Below, in pieces: positions 25,686 to 34,810 of a stretch of DNA of 64,000 nucleotides. Below the pieces are notes generated by a model, which did not search any database, was not told the DNA's origin, and worked only from the letters and a program-made list of their open reading frames with translations. Numbering within the stretch: position 1 is the first letter of the stretch; every line of letters starts with the position of its first letter. Source of the DNA: Methyloversatilis discipulorum (lineage in GTDB: Bacteria > Pseudomonadota > Gammaproteobacteria > Burkholderiales > Rhodocyclaceae); NCBI RefSeq assembly GCF_000385375.1, contig NZ_ARVV01000001.1, positions 992,001 to 1,056,000 on the forward strand, given 5' to 3'. The position numbers and the translations under genes were made by a program.

Positions 25686-25703
25686 TCACTGGAGAAAGAC
25701 ATC

Positions 25704-26318
25704 ATGGCTGCATCCAAACACGAAGCAATCGAACGCAACGTCGGCCTGCTGGCGATCCTGACGGTGATCACCATCGCCATCGGCGGTCTGGTCGAAATCG
25801 TTCCGCTGTTCTTCCAGCACTCGACCACCGAACCGGTCAAGGGCGTCGAGCCGTACGGCCCGCTGCAACTCGCCGGACGCGACATCTACATCCGCGAGGG
25901 CTGCTACAACTGTCATTCGCAGATGATCCGTCCGTTCCGTGCCGAGACCGAGCGCTATGGCCACTACTCGGTCGCTGGCGAGTTCGTCTATGACCGTCCG
26001 TTCCAGTGGGGCTCCAAGCGTACCGGTCCGGATCTGGCCCGCGTCGGCGGTCGCTACTCCGACGAGTGGCACCGCGTGCACCTGATCAATCCGCGCGATG
26101 TCGTGCCGGAATCCAACATGCCGGCCTTCCCCTGGCTCGAGCGTCCGGTCGACGCCAGCACCATCGAGCAGCGCATGCGTGCGCTGACCGTAGTCGGCAC
26201 GCCCTACACCGAAGAGCAGATGAAGGGCGCAGCGGCCGAACTGAAGGGCAAGACCGAAATGGATGCCCTGATTGCCTACCTGCAAGGTCTGGGCACCGCG
26301 ATCAAGCGTGTGAACTGA
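25704..26318 (+). CDS. ccoO: cbb3-type cytochrome c oxidase subunit II CcoO
   Basis: A 204-residue membrane-anchored monohaem cytochrome c. One N-terminal transmembrane helix (about 13-35) precedes the periplasmic domain with CYNCH at about residues 67-71; a methionine axial ligand is available in [10 protein letters not shown]. It relays electrons from CcoP to CcoN. GGAGAAAG lies upstream of the ATG. Starts 18 bp after ccoN. Confidence 0.97.
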   Translation: MAASKHEAIERNVGLLAILTVITIAIGGLVEIVPLFFQHSTTEPVKGVEPYGPLQLAGRDIYIREGCYNCHSQMIRPFRAETERYGHYSVAGEFVYDRPFQWGSKRTGPDLARVGGRYSDEWHRVHLINPRDVVPESNMPAFPWLERPVDASTIEQRMRALTVVGTPYTEEQMKGAAAELKGKTEMDALIAYLQGLGTAIKRVN

Positions 26319-26329
26319 GGGAGCCCGTC

Positions 26330-26506
26330 ATGGAACTCGACATCAACGCACTGCGCTCGGCAGTCACCGTCGCGGGCTTCGCCTGCTTCGTCGCCATCGT
26401 GATCATGGCCTGGCGTCCGGGCGCGCAGCGCGCCCACAACGAGGCAGCGATGCTGCCCTTCGCCGACGACGATCGCGCGCACACCGAAACCGGAGAACAA
26501 AAGTGA
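26330..26506 (+). CDS. ccoQ: cbb3-type oxidase small subunit CcoQ (FixQ)
   Basis: A 58-residue single-pass membrane protein: MELDINALRSAVTVAGFACF, then VAIVIMAW, then a charged tail. Fits CcoQ in size, topology and position between ccoO and ccoP. CcoQ stabilises the oxidase complex. Start by ATG after GAGGGAGCCC. Its stop overlaps the ccoP start (GTGA). Confidence 0.92.
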   Translation: MELDINALRSAVTVAGFACFVAIVIMAWRPGAQRAHNEAAMLPFADDDRAHTETGEQK

Positions 26507-27414
26507 GCGACTTCATCAACGACTTCTGGAACATGTACGTGGTGGTGCTCGTCGTCGCCAGTATCGCGTTCTGTGCCTTCATCATCCTGTCCAACCGTGG
26601 CGCCCGTCCGAAGGGACAGGTCGAACTGCACGGTCATCAGTGGGACGAAACGCTGGCCGAGTGGAACAACCCGCTGCCGCGCTGGTGGGTGTGGCTGTTC
26701 TGGATCACCATCGTGTTTGCCATCGTCTATCTGGCCGCTTACCCGGGCCTGGGCAACTTCGGCGGCAAGCTTGCGTGGTCGTCCACCGGCGCCTACGACA
26801 AGGAAGTGAAGGAGGCCGAAGCCAAAGTGGCGCCGCTGTTTGAGCGCTACGCCGGTCTCGACGTGAAGGAAGTGGCGGCCGATCCTGAAGCACGCGCCAT
26901 GGGCGAACGTCTCTACCTGAACAACTGCGCCCAGTGCCACGGCACCGACGCACGCGGTTCGCGCGGCTTCCCCAACCTGACCGACGCCGACTGGCTGTAT
27001 GGCGGCGAGCCCGAGGCGATCAAGGCCACGCTGGTCAATGGTCGCAACGGTGCGATGCCGGCCTTCGGCGCCATCCTCGATGGCGAGCAGCAGCGCGACG
27101 TGGTGCATTACGTGCGCTCGCTGTCGGGCATGGCGGCGGATGGCGTGCGCGTGCAGCGTGGCAAGGCGGTGTTCGGTGCGAACTGCGCGGCCTGCCATGG
27201 CGCCGACGGCAAGGGCAACCAGATGGTGGGTGCGCCCAACCTGACCGACGGCATCTGGCTGTACGGCAGCACTGAAGCAATCGTGCTGCAGTCGGTGGCC
27301 AAGGGGCGCAATGGCCATATGCCGGCGCACGGCGAACTGCTCGGCGACAAGAAGATCCACCTCGTCGCAGCCTACGTCTGGGGCCTGTCGAACAACGCGG
27401 GTGGAGCGAAGTAA
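26503..27414 (+). CDS. ccoP: cbb3-type cytochrome c oxidase dihaem subunit CcoP
   Basis: A 303-residue dihaem cytochrome c. An N-terminal helix, the conserved HQWDETLAEWNNPLPRWW and a second membrane helix come first. Two haem motifs follow, CAQCH (about residue 142) and CAACH (about 227), each in a cytochrome c domain. It takes electrons from soluble cytochrome c. Start codon GTG, overlapping ccoQ by 4 bp, preceded by GGAGAACAAAA. Confidence 0.97.
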   Translation: MSDFINDFWNMYVVVLVVASIAFCAFIILSNRGARPKGQVELHGHQWDETLAEWNNPLPRWWVWLFWITIVFAIVYLAAYPGLGNFGGKLAWSSTGAYDKEVKEAEAKVAPLFERYAGLDVKEVAADPEARAMGERLYLNNCAQCHGTDARGSRGFPNLTDADWLYGGEPEAIKATLVNGRNGAMPAFGAILDGEQQRDVVHYVRSLSGMAADGVRVQRGKAVFGANCAACHGADGKGNQMVGAPNLTDGIWLYGSTEAIVLQSVAKGRNGHMPAHGELLGDKKIHLVAAYVWGLSNNAGGAK

Positions 27415-28887
27415 ATGGCTTCAAATCCCTCTCCCGGCGACAGTACGTCCGGTAACGAAGTGAAGCGGGCGGCGCGGGTGATTCCGATCACCGATGTGTC
27501 GTCGGATGAGGGAGATCTGTACGCGGCGCGCAAGAAGATCCAGCCGCGCAGCATCAAGGGGCGCTTCAACAACGTACGCTGGGCCATGGTGTGGATCACG
27601 CAGATCGTGTTCTACGGCCTGGCCTGGCTGCCCTGGAACGACAGACAGGCCGTGCTCTTCCATCTGGTCGAGCGCAAGTTCTACATCTTCGGCATCGTCC
27701 TGTGGCCGCAGGACGTGCTCTTCCTCGCGCTGCTGCTGATCATCAGCGCGCTCGGACTGTTCCTGGTCACCGCAGTGGCCGGGCGTGTCTGGTGCGGCTA
27801 CGCCTGTCCGCAGTCGGTCTACACCGAAATCTTCATGTGGATAGAGCGGCACATCGAGGGCGACCGTTCGGCCCGCATGAAGCTGGACGCGGCGCCGATG
27901 AGCGCGCGCAAGCTCGGTCTGCGTGCCGCGAAGTTTGGCGCTTGGGGTGCGCTGGCCCTGTGGACGGGTTTCACCTTTGTCGGTTACTTCACGCCGATAC
28001 GCGAACTGGCATCCGAGATCGCCGCCTGGTCGCTCGGTCCGTGGGAGGCGTTCTGGATGTTCTTCTACGCCGCCTTCACCTACGTGTTCGCCGGTCACAT
28101 GCGCGAGCAGGTATGCAAGTACATGTGCCCGTATGCCCGCTTCCAGGGCGTCATGTTCGATCCCGACACCCTGATCGTCAGCTACGACGCGAACCGGGGC
28201 GAGCCGCGCGGCAACAAGAAGAAGGCGCGCGAGGGGCAGGTGGTCGGCGACTGCGTCGATTGCGACTGGTGCGTGCAGGTCTGTCCGACCGGCATCGACA
28301 TCCGTAACGGCCTGCAGTACGAGTGCATCGGCTGTGCGCTCTGTATCGACGCCTGCGACCAGGTGATGGACAAGGTCGGCCGCCCGCGCGGACTGATCGC
28401 CTACACCACCGAACGCACGCTGCTGGCGAAGAAGCCGGCACACGAGGGCTGGCGCGAGGTGATGGCGCATATCCTGCGACCGCGCGTCATCCTCTACACC
28501 ACGCTGCTGGCCGTCATCGTGTCCGGTTTTGCCTGGGCACTGTTCACCCGTACGCCGGTCAAGATGAACGTGCTGCGCGACCGCGCCACGCTGGCGCGCG
28601 AGGTCGAGGGCGGCAAGATCGAGAACGTCTATCGGCTGCGCATCATGAACACCTCGGAAGTCGCACGGCGCTACGTGCTCGAGGTCGAAGGTCTGCCGGG
28701 TGCTGCCATCGCCGACCTGCGCGAAATCGAGGTCGAAGCGGCCGGGTCGCGCGACATCGCCGCACGGGTGCAGGTCGATGCCGAAGCCCTGCAGCCGGGC
28801 TCCCACGAAATCTATTTCAACCTGCAGGCCGTCGATGCACCGGATATCCGCGTGCATGAGAAGACGTCCTTCCTGCAGCCGAGGTAA
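27415..28887 (+). CDS. ccoG: cbb3 oxidase assembly protein CcoG (RdxA/FixG), Fe-S membrane protein
   Basis: A 490-residue protein with about five membrane segments and two [4Fe-4S] ferredoxin motifs (DCVDCDWCVQVCPTGIDIR and CIGCALCIDACDQVM). RVWCGYACPQSVYTEIFMW and CKYMCPYARFQGVMFDPD are family marks. The C-terminus is an Ig-like FixG domain. CcoG is a copper reductase used in copper insertion into the oxidase. Its ATG follows the ccoP stop without a gap. Confidence 0.95.
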   Translation: MASNPSPGDSTSGNEVKRAARVIPITDVSSDEGDLYAARKKIQPRSIKGRFNNVRWAMVWITQIVFYGLAWLPWNDRQAVLFHLVERKFYIFGIVLWPQDVLFLALLLIISALGLFLVTAVAGRVWCGYACPQSVYTEIFMWIERHIEGDRSARMKLDAAPMSARKLGLRAAKFGAWGALALWTGFTFVGYFTPIRELASEIAAWSLGPWEAFWMFFYAAFTYVFAGHMREQVCKYMCPYARFQGVMFDPDTLIVSYDANRGEPRGNKKKAREGQVVGDCVDCDWCVQVCPTGIDIRNGLQYECIGCALCIDACDQVMDKVGRPRGLIAYTTERTLLAKKPAHEGWREVMAHILRPRVILYTTLLAVIVSGFAWALFTRTPVKMNVLRDRATLAREVEGGKIENVYRLRIMNTSEVARRYVLEVEGLPGAAIADLREIEVEAAGSRDIAARVQVDAEALQPGSHEIYFNLQAVDAPDIRVHEKTSFLQPR

Positions 28888-28892
28888 GCCGC

Positions 28893-29390
28893 ATGAACAA
28901 CGACGCATCGATGCAGTTGCCGTGGTACCGCCATCGCTGGCCGTGGATACTTGCGGCCGGGCCGGTCACCGTCATCATCGCCGGCGTGATCACCACCTGG
29001 CTGGCTGCGACCGGCAATACGGCGCTGGTCGCCGACGATTACTACAAGCAGGGCCTGGCCATCAATCGCACGATAGAGCGCGAGCGCAAGGCGACCGAAC
29101 TTGGGGTCGAACTGTCCGTGTCGGCGACGCCGGCCGGCGCCGATGACACCCGCTTCGATCTGGCTCTGCGCATGGCTGATGCGACCGCGATGCCGGCGCG
29201 TCTGCGCGTGCTGCTGGCGCACCCGACACGCAGCGAACTCGACCGAGAACTGCTGTTCGACGGGCAGGACGGGCATTTCGGCGGCGTCGTGCGTGCCCTG
29301 CAGCCGACCCACTGGAAGCTGGTGATCGAGGACGAGGCGCGCAGCTGGCGCGTGCAGCAGTCGCTGACGGTGGAGGCGAGCGGTGGCTAG
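28893..29390 (+). CDS. ccoH: cbb3 oxidase assembly protein CcoH (FixH)
   Basis: A 165-residue FixH-family protein. One membrane helix (about 15-38, following PWYRHRWPW) is followed by a periplasmic domain. VADDYYKQGLAINRTIER is the family signature. CcoH is needed for stable assembly of the cbb3 complex. Starts 5 bp after ccoG. Confidence 0.9.
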   Translation: MNNDASMQLPWYRHRWPWILAAGPVTVIIAGVITTWLAATGNTALVADDYYKQGLAINRTIERERKATELGVELSVSATPAGADDTRFDLALRMADATAMPARLRVLLAHPTRSELDRELLFDGQDGHFGGVVRALQPTHWKLVIEDEARSWRVQQSLTVEASGG

Positions 29391-29688
29391 GGAAATCGAG
29401 ATCGAGGAGGTCGAGACGCGGCGCGTGCCCGGACGTTTCGGGCGCCTGTTCGCACTGGTGTCCTGGCCGTCCTTCCTGGTTGCCGCGGTCGCGGAGACCA
29501 TCTTCTTCAGCCTGATCAATCCGCGGGAGCTGTATCTGCTCGGCGAGCCGGTGCATTTCTCGCCGCTGGCGACCTACACCATAGGCTTCTTCGGCTTCTG
29601 GTGCGTGGCCGGCGCGTCCAGCCTCATTTCGTCGTGGATGGCGGAGAAGATGCCCGCCTGCGCCGACCGCTGCGTCGGCCGCAAATGA
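29383..29688 (+). CDS. small two-helix membrane protein at the end of the cco operon, unknown function
   Basis: A 101-residue protein starting with GTG inside the end of ccoH (8-bp overlap). After an acidic N-terminus (REIEIEEVETR), two hydrophobic segments lie at about 23-46 and 61-83. FSLINPRELYL and FSPLATYTIGFFGFW look like conserved loop and helix elements. I cannot assign a named family. Translational coupling to ccoH and the terminator after it make it the last gene of the operon, so a role in cbb3 assembly or function is plausible. Confidence 0.75.
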   Translation: MAREIEIEEVETRRVPGRFGRLFALVSWPSFLVAAVAETIFFSLINPRELYLLGEPVHFSPLATYTIGFFGFWCVAGASSLISSWMAEKMPACADRCVGRK

Positions 29689-29724
29689 AAACGGGGATGC
29701 CGTTGCCGGCATCCCCGTCCTTTT
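29687..29724. terminator. terminator of the cco operon
   Basis: An 11-bp perfect stem (ACGGGGATGCC / GGCATCCCCGT, arms 29691-29701 and 29708-29718, loop GTTGCC) followed by CCTTTTCC. Four A residues on the left flank would also allow termination of the convergent Usp transcript. Confidence 0.88.
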
Positions 29725-29746
29725 CCGCCGGTCGGCGTCGCGTCGC

Positions 29747-30199
29747 TCAGCGATAGACCAGCACCGGAATCTTCGAATTCGACAGCACCTTCTGCGTCAC
29801 GCTGCCCAGCAGCAGGTTGGCCAGACCACGTCGGCTGTGCGACGCCATGAAGATCACGTCGGCGTTGCGCTTCAGCGCGACCTCGATGATGGCCTTGTGC
29901 GGCTCGTCATGGGTCACGGCAATGCTGTCGACCTGGACACCATCGGCTTCCGCTTCGGCGCGTGCCGACTGCAGGATGCGGTCGGCGTGGGTGCGCATCG
30001 CGTCGGTGAAGTCGTTCGGTGCAATCGGGTCGATGTTCTCCTCGTCCTGCTCGCTGTGCAGCGCCGATACGTGATAGTCCTTCATCACGTACAGGAAAGT
30101 GACGCGACCCTTCACGTCCTTGGCGAAGCAGACGGCATGCTTGACTGCGGCCTTGGAAAGATCCGAACCATCGATCGGTACGAGTACGTGGCGAAACAT
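29747..30199 (-). CDS. universal stress protein (UspA family)
   Basis: A 150-residue single-domain Usp. N-terminal strand FRHVLVPIDGSDLS and the ATP-binding loop MASHSRRGLANLLLGSVTQKVLSNS (G-2x-G-9x-G-S type, here S/RRGLAN...GSVTQ) are visible. Usp proteins bind ATP or related nucleotides and help survival under stress or anoxia. ATG at 30199 has AAGGAG seven bases upstream; the open frame runs 25 codons further 5' without support. It sits just downstream of the oxidase operon in convergent orientation. Confidence 0.92.
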   Translation of the reverse strand: MFRHVLVPIDGSDLSKAAVKHAVCFAKDVKGRVTFLYVMKDYHVSALHSEQDEENIDPIAPNDFTDAMRTHADRILQSARAEAEADGVQVDSIAVTHDEPHKAIIEVALKRNADVIFMASHSRRGLANLLLGSVTQKVLSNSKIPVLVYR

Positions 30200-30335
30200 C
30201 CTTGACTCCTTCTCGTTGTTATTGGCCGGCACCGCCACGGTGTCCGGCCGTGCTCCACTGCATGGCTCCTGCAAATTCTATCGGCTAACCGAACACTATT
30301 TTGAGGGTAAGCCGCCCATTTGGTTTGATCCAAGT

Positions 30336-30367
30336 AAAAAGCCGGAAGTGCGACGCACTTCCGGCTT
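30336..30367 (-). terminator. terminator of the fatty acid desaturase gene
   Basis: Minus-strand reading gives a long stem (GCCGGAAGTGC / GCACTTCCGGC, extendable by AA/TT) followed by TTTTT. It begins 22 bp after the desaturase stop codon. Confidence 0.9.
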
Positions 30368-30388
30368 CCAGGGTGCAGCGAATGCGTA

Positions 30389-31564
30389 TCAGATCGCGTA
30401 AGACTTGAGACGCATCGAGAAGTCCTGCAGTTGCTTGATGCCGCTGGCTTCGGCGCGCGCACACCAGTCCTGCAACTGCTTCAGCAGCTGCTCGCTCGAC
30501 GCGGTTGAGCGTGCCCACAGTGCGGTCAGTTCCTGGCGCATCGTGTGCACCGTTTCCAGACGGCTGCTGTGCGACAGCATCGAGGCCATTTCGGCGTCGT
30601 CGCTGGTCGGTTGCGCGTTCTCGCTGCGGTTCAGCCAGCGCTTGAAGCGCTGGTAGCGTTCGCCGTCGGCCAGTGCGGCGTTCGACGCGCGCAGCTTCTC
30701 GACTTCCTCGGCGTAGATCGAGCGCAGCGACTTCATGTAGCGCGTCATCACGTCGTAGCGGTGCGTGATGATGGCTTCCAGCGTCTGCGTGTCGACCACG
30801 TTGCGCGCTTCGAAACGCGGCTGCGGAATGGTCTTCTTGGCCTTGGCCAGACCGAGGATTTCGAGGATGCGGATGTACATCCAGCCGATGTCGAATTCGT
30901 ACCACTTCGACGACAGCTTTGCCGAGGTCGCAAACGAGTGGTGGTTGTTGTGCAGTTCTTCGCCGCCAATGATGATGCCCCAAGGCACCAGATTGGTTGC
31001 CGCGTCGTTGCAGTCGTAGTTGCGGTAGCCGATGTAGTGGCCCAGACCATTGACGACGCCAGCCGCCCAGATCGGGATCCAGGCCATCTGCACGGCCCAG
31101 ATCGTCAGGCCGAGCGGGCCGAACAGCAGCACGTTGATGACGAGCATCAGCTTGATGCCCAGCGCCGAGCGACCGGTGTACAGATTGCGCTCCAGCCAGT
31201 CGTCCGGCGTGCCATGACCGTAGCGGCTCATGGTTTCCTTGTTCTTCGCTTCGGCGCGGTACAGCTCGGCGCCTTCGAACAGCACCTTCTTGATGCCGAG
31301 GACCTGCGGGCTGTGCGGATCTTCGGGCGTCTCGCACTTGGCGTGGTGCTTGCGGTGGATGGCTGCCCATTCCTTGGTGACCATGCCGGTCGTCAGCCAC
31401 AGCCAGAAGCGGAAGAAGTGGCTGGGAATGGCGTGCAGCTCAAGCGCACGGTGTGCCTGGTGGCGGTGCAGGAAAATCGTCACCGACGCGATGGTGATGT
31501 GGGTGAACACCAGCGCGACGACGATATAGCCCCACCAGGGCAGGTCGATAAGACCATTCAACAT
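30389..31564 (-). CDS. fatty acid (acyl-CoA/acyl-lipid) delta-9-type desaturase
   Basis: A 391-residue membrane di-iron desaturase. The three histidine boxes are complete: HRHQAHR (about residues 33-39), HRKHH (about 70-74) and HNNHH (about 205-209). Four hydrophobic segments surround them. The last 130 residues form a soluble, mostly helical tail (KSLRSIYAEEVEKLRASNAAL and on) common in this bacterial subgroup. It should introduce double bonds into membrane fatty acids using O2. Monocistronic, with its own terminator. Confidence 0.93.
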   Translation of the reverse strand: MLNGLIDLPWWGYIVVALVFTHITIASVTIFLHRHQAHRALELHAIPSHFFRFWLWLTTGMVTKEWAAIHRKHHAKCETPEDPHSPQVLGIKKVLFEGAELYRAEAKNKETMSRYGHGTPDDWLERNLYTGRSALGIKLMLVINVLLFGPLGLTIWAVQMAWIPIWAAGVVNGLGHYIGYRNYDCNDAATNLVPWGIIIGGEELHNNHHSFATSAKLSSKWYEFDIGWMYIRILEILGLAKAKKTIPQPRFEARNVVDTQTLEAIITHRYDVMTRYMKSLRSIYAEEVEKLRASNAALADGERYQRFKRWLNRSENAQPTSDDAEMASMLSHSSRLETVHTMRQELTALWARSTASSEQLLKQLQDWCARAEASGIKQLQDFSMRLKSYAI

Positions 31565-31639
31565 TCAGGATTTCCCTTGATACACGATTTGAAGATGCGG
31601 ATTCTACGCGAGAGTGGCTAGCGGTCAATTTGCGCAGCG

Positions 31640-32941
31640 TCAAGCCTTGGCGTCACACAATGCAACATTGCCTGTGTCCCCAAGTACTCTTATTTCGCGC
31701 TGCGGGAAGGGTATTTCAATCCCCTCGGCACGGAAACGGCGCAGGATTTCGAGCTGGACCGCCGAACGGATGCCCAGCGTACCGTTCTCCGGGTCGGTAA
31801 TCCATAAGCCCAGTTCCAGATTGATGCCGGAATCTCCGAAGGAATGCAGGAAGGCGCGCGGCACCGGTTCGGACAGCACGCGCTCATGCGCGCGGGCGCA
31901 TTCTTCCAGTATGACCAGCGCCCGCTCGACGTCGTCGGCGTAACCGACCTGGACCGAAATCGCCACACGCACCTCGCGGTCCGACAGGCCCTCGTTCTGT
32001 ACGACCGAACTGATCAGCGTTTCGTTCGGCACGATGGACTGCACGCCCGACGGGCTGCGCAGCACCGTGTAGCGGGTGGTGATCTGCTGCACCTGTCCGC
32101 GGTCAGTGCCGACCGAAATGAGGTCGCCGATGCGGATCGAGCGGTCGAGCAGGATGATGAAGCCCGACACGTAATTGGCCATGATCTTCTGCAGACCGAA
32201 GCCGAGGCCGACACCGAGCGCGCCACCGAAAACCGACAGCGCGGTCAGATCGATGCCGACCAGCGGCAGCGTGATCATCAGCGCCAGGAACATCAGCGCA
32301 ACCTTCGACAGCCGCGCCAGCACGATGCGCAGATTGCTGTCCAGCGGCGCGCGCATCAGCTTGCGTTCGACCGAACCGGAGAGCCATACGGCGGCGATCA
32401 GCGTCACCAGCACCCAGGCGCCGCCCTGCATCAGTGCCCACAGTGACAGCTTCTGCTTGCCGAGCGCGACCTGCTGGCTGTCCAGCCATTCGATCACTTC
32501 CGGCAGGATGTCGAGCGCGTGCAGCACCCAGGCCGACCAGATGGTGAGGCCGATCAGCAATTCGAAGGTGCTGAGCCAGCCGGCCGGAGAGAACACCTGG
32601 CGCAGTCCGTAGACGACCAGGCGGATGACGCCCATCGCGACCAGCATGGCGATGACCAGGCGCATCAGCACCGGCGGTTGCTGCAGCATTTCGACCACGA
32701 CGCGGGCAATCGACAGCAGGGCGATGCCCACGAGCGGGAACAGCAGGCGCTGCAGTCCTTCAAGCCCGAGTCGGGCGGTGGCGCCCAGTGTTTCAATGCC
32801 CGCCTGCCGGCGCTGGCGCCGGATGAGCAGGCGAGTGATCAGGCCGGCCAGCGCCAGACAGGCGGCCACCACGGCAAGCTCGATGCGCGTGCTGTTCAGC
32901 GACAGCATGTGCATCAGCGCGTCGAACGAAATTTCCGTCAT
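31640..32941 (-). CDS. mechanosensitive ion channel of the MscS family
   Basis: A 433-residue channel with several N-terminal membrane helices before the MscS core. The pore helix region is GIDLTALSVFGGALGVGLGF, followed by FGLQKIMANYVSGF and the beta-domain RIGDLISVG and VPNETLISSVVQNEG. Such channels release solutes on hypo-osmotic shock. Last gene of an operon starting at purN or further upstream; its ATG overlaps the previous stop by 4 bp (ATGA). Confidence 0.92.
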   Translation of the reverse strand: MTEISFDALMHMLSLNSTRIELAVVAACLALAGLITRLLIRRQRRQAGIETLGATARLGLEGLQRLLFPLVGIALLSIARVVVEMLQQPPVLMRLVIAMLVAMGVIRLVVYGLRQVFSPAGWLSTFELLIGLTIWSAWVLHALDILPEVIEWLDSQQVALGKQKLSLWALMQGGAWVLVTLIAAVWLSGSVERKLMRAPLDSNLRIVLARLSKVALMFLALMITLPLVGIDLTALSVFGGALGVGLGFGLQKIMANYVSGFIILLDRSIRIGDLISVGTDRGQVQQITTRYTVLRSPSGVQSIVPNETLISSVVQNEGLSDREVRVAISVQVGYADDVERALVILEECARAHERVLSEPVPRAFLHSFGDSGINLELGLWITDPENGTLGIRSAVQLEILRRFRAEGIEIPFPQREIRVLGDTGNVALCDAKA

Positions 32942-33528
32942 TGAGCTGCCGCGTCCTTCGCCTGAGTCTGCACTACCGCGTCAGCGAAGCTCATCGATTT
33001 CGCGCGATGGCGTTTCCAGTTCTCCAGATAGGTCTGCGCCAGCGCGCGATGGCCGCTCAGCACCATCACGTTCTCCGCGTTCTCGCTCTTCGCCGAATAG
33101 CTGAAGTTGTACGAGCCGGTGACCACCACCGGTTCCTTGCCGTCCGGGTCGATGATCATCACCTTGCTGTGGGCGGCCGCGTGGTCGCCGTCCAGCCATA
33201 CTTTCACGCCGTTGCCGGCGGCACGCGGCAGCGCGCTGCGCTCGTCCTTCAGCACCTTGTCGCGGTCGGCCACCACCTCGACCTTGACCCCGCGCTCGGC
33301 GGCAGCGATCAGGGTCTTGACGATGTTGCGGCTGGTCAGCGTGTAGGCCTGCACATAGACCGCCTGGCGGGCGCCGTCGATCTGGTCCATCACCAGCCGT
33401 TCGACGTCGTCCCAGGGGGCGAACGCAACCTCGACCTTGCCCTCGGCAGGCAGCGTGCGACCGGCGCTGAGCGGCATCGCCGCCAGCATCGTTGCGGCGA
33501 ACAGCGCGCCGCGCAGATCACTCCTCAC
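32938..33528 (-). CDS. exported single-HKD phospholipase D-like nuclease
   Basis: A 196-residue PLD-superfamily protein with one HKD motif: HSKVMIIDPDGKEPVVVTGS, followed by YNFSYSAKSENAEN. Single-motif members such as Nuc and EndA act as dimers and cleave DNA or phosphodiesters. A signal peptide is visible (LRGALFAATMLAAMPLSAG). The start is GTG at 33528 with AGGAGG six bases upstream; it overlaps rsmB by 11 bp. The frame extends upstream over rsmB but that part has no support. Periplasmic or secreted location is inferred. Confidence 0.88.
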   Translation of the reverse strand: MRSDLRGALFAATMLAAMPLSAGRTLPAEGKVEVAFAPWDDVERLVMDQIDGARQAVYVQAYTLTSRNIVKTLIAAAERGVKVEVVADRDKVLKDERSALPRAAGNGVKVWLDGDHAAAHSKVMIIDPDGKEPVVVTGSYNFSYSAKSENAENVMVLSGHRALAQTYLENWKRHRAKSMSFADAVVQTQAKDAAAQ

Positions 33529-34810
33529 TCTTGTCCTCCTTCTTGTCGGCGGCGCCGCGGCGCTCCAGCACCGCCGCGTAGAAGCCGTCGGTGCCGTGCG
33601 CGTCGGGCCGCAGTTCGAGGTCGATTCCGGTGTCGAGTTCGATGCGGGCGGCGGCGAGCAGCTCATTCACCGGCACGCGGACGAAATCCGGGTGAGACGA
33701 CAGAAAGTCGTCGACGACGCCGCGGTTCTCCTCGTCGAGCAGGCTGCAGGTCGCGTAGACCAGCCGGCCACCCGGCTTCACCAGTCGCGATGCACCGGCG
33801 AGGATGGCGCGCTGCTTGGCGATCAGTTCGGTCACCGCCTGCGGTGTCTGGCGCCACTTCAGATCCGGGTTGCGGCGCAGCGTGCCAAGACCGGAACAGG
33901 GGGCATCGACCAGCACGCGATCGACCTTGCCGGCCAGCCGCTTCACCTTGATGTCGGACTCGCTGTCTATCAGTACCGGGTGTACGTTGGACAGCCCGGA
34001 GCGCGCCACGCGCGGGCGCATCTTGAGCAGCCGCTTCTCCGACACGTCGAAGGCGTACAGGCGGCCGGTCGAGCGCATCATGGCGCCGATGGCCAGCGTC
34101 TTGCCGCCGGCGCCGGCGCAGAAATCGACCACCATCTCGCCGCGCTTGGGTGCCAGCAGCAGGGCCAGCAACTGGCTGCCCTCGTCCTGCACCTCGATGA
34201 TGCCCTTCTCGTACAGCGGGTTCTTCGACAGCGACGGGCGCTCGTTCAGGCGCAGCGCCCACGGCGACCAGCGGCCCGGCTCGGCGACGATGCCGTTGTT
34301 GGCCAGCGTCGCCATGACCGACTCGCGGTCGGACTTCATCAGGTTGATGCGCAGGTCCAGCGGCGCCTGCTGGTTCAGCGCGCGCGCCAGCGACAGCAGC
34401 GCCGCTTCGTCCATCTGCGCCGACAGCCGCTCGATCACCCAGTCCGGCAGGTCGGTGCGCTCGCCCAGCGACAGCTCTTCCGCCTTGCTTGGCGCCAGCG
34501 TTTCCAGCCACTGTGCTTCGTTGCGCGAAACCAGCGGCGCGAGCTGCTTCAGACCCAGCCCCTCGATGCGCGCCATCGCGGCGATCAGCAGCTTGCGCGC
34601 GCCGGCGTGCTCACCGGCGATCGCGCGCAGCCAGCGCAGGCGGCGCAGCACCAGGTAGGCGTGTTCGGCGATGAAGGCGCGGTCGCGCGACTGCAGCGCG
34701 CGCTGCTCGCGGAAGTAAGCGGACAGTACGCCGTCGGCCGGGTGTTCGAAGCGCAGCAGCCGGGTCAGTACGTCGGCGGTGGCGTCTATCAGTTTCTCGT
34801 TCGGTTTCAT
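33518..34810 (-). CDS. RsmB/NOP-family RNA (cytosine-5) methyltransferase
   Basis: A 430-residue SAM-dependent methyltransferase of the RsmB/RsmF/Nop2 class. Motif I is VVDFCAGAGGKTLAIGA, motif IV with the first catalytic cysteine is DAPCSGLGTLRRNPDLKW and motif VI with the second is VYATCSLLDEEN. N-terminal 150 residues resemble the NusB-like/N1 region but are diverged, so the exact target (16S m5C967 or another) is open. The ATG overlaps the stop of the DUF3108 gene (ATGA), which also shows where that gene should end. Confidence 0.9.
   Translation of the reverse strand: MKPNEKLIDATADVLTRLLRFEHPADGVLSAYFREQRALQSRDRAFIAEHAYLVLRRLRWLRAIAGEHAGARKLLIAAMARIEGLGLKQLAPLVSRNEAQWLETLAPSKAEELSLGERTDLPDWVIERLSAQMDEAALLSLARALNQQAPLDLRINLMKSDRESVMATLANNGIVAEPGRWSPWALRLNERPSLSKNPLYEKGIIEVQDEGSQLLALLLAPKRGEMVVDFCAGAGGKTLAIGAMMRSTGRLYAFDVSEKRLLKMRPRVARSGLSNVHPVLIDSESDIKVKRLAGKVDRVLVDAPCSGLGTLRRNPDLKWRQTPQAVTELIAKQRAILAGASRLVKPGGRLVYATCSLLDEENRGVVDDFLSSHPDFVRVPVNELLAAARIELDTGIDLELRPDAHGTDGFYAAVLERRGAADKKEDKSEE

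Noticed and set aside
30325..30338. FNR-like TTGAT-CCAA-GTAAA upstream of the Usp gene at 29747
   Set aside because: The second half is poor, it overlaps the desaturase terminator region, and the best -10-like TAGTGT is offset by four bases from the shared geometry.
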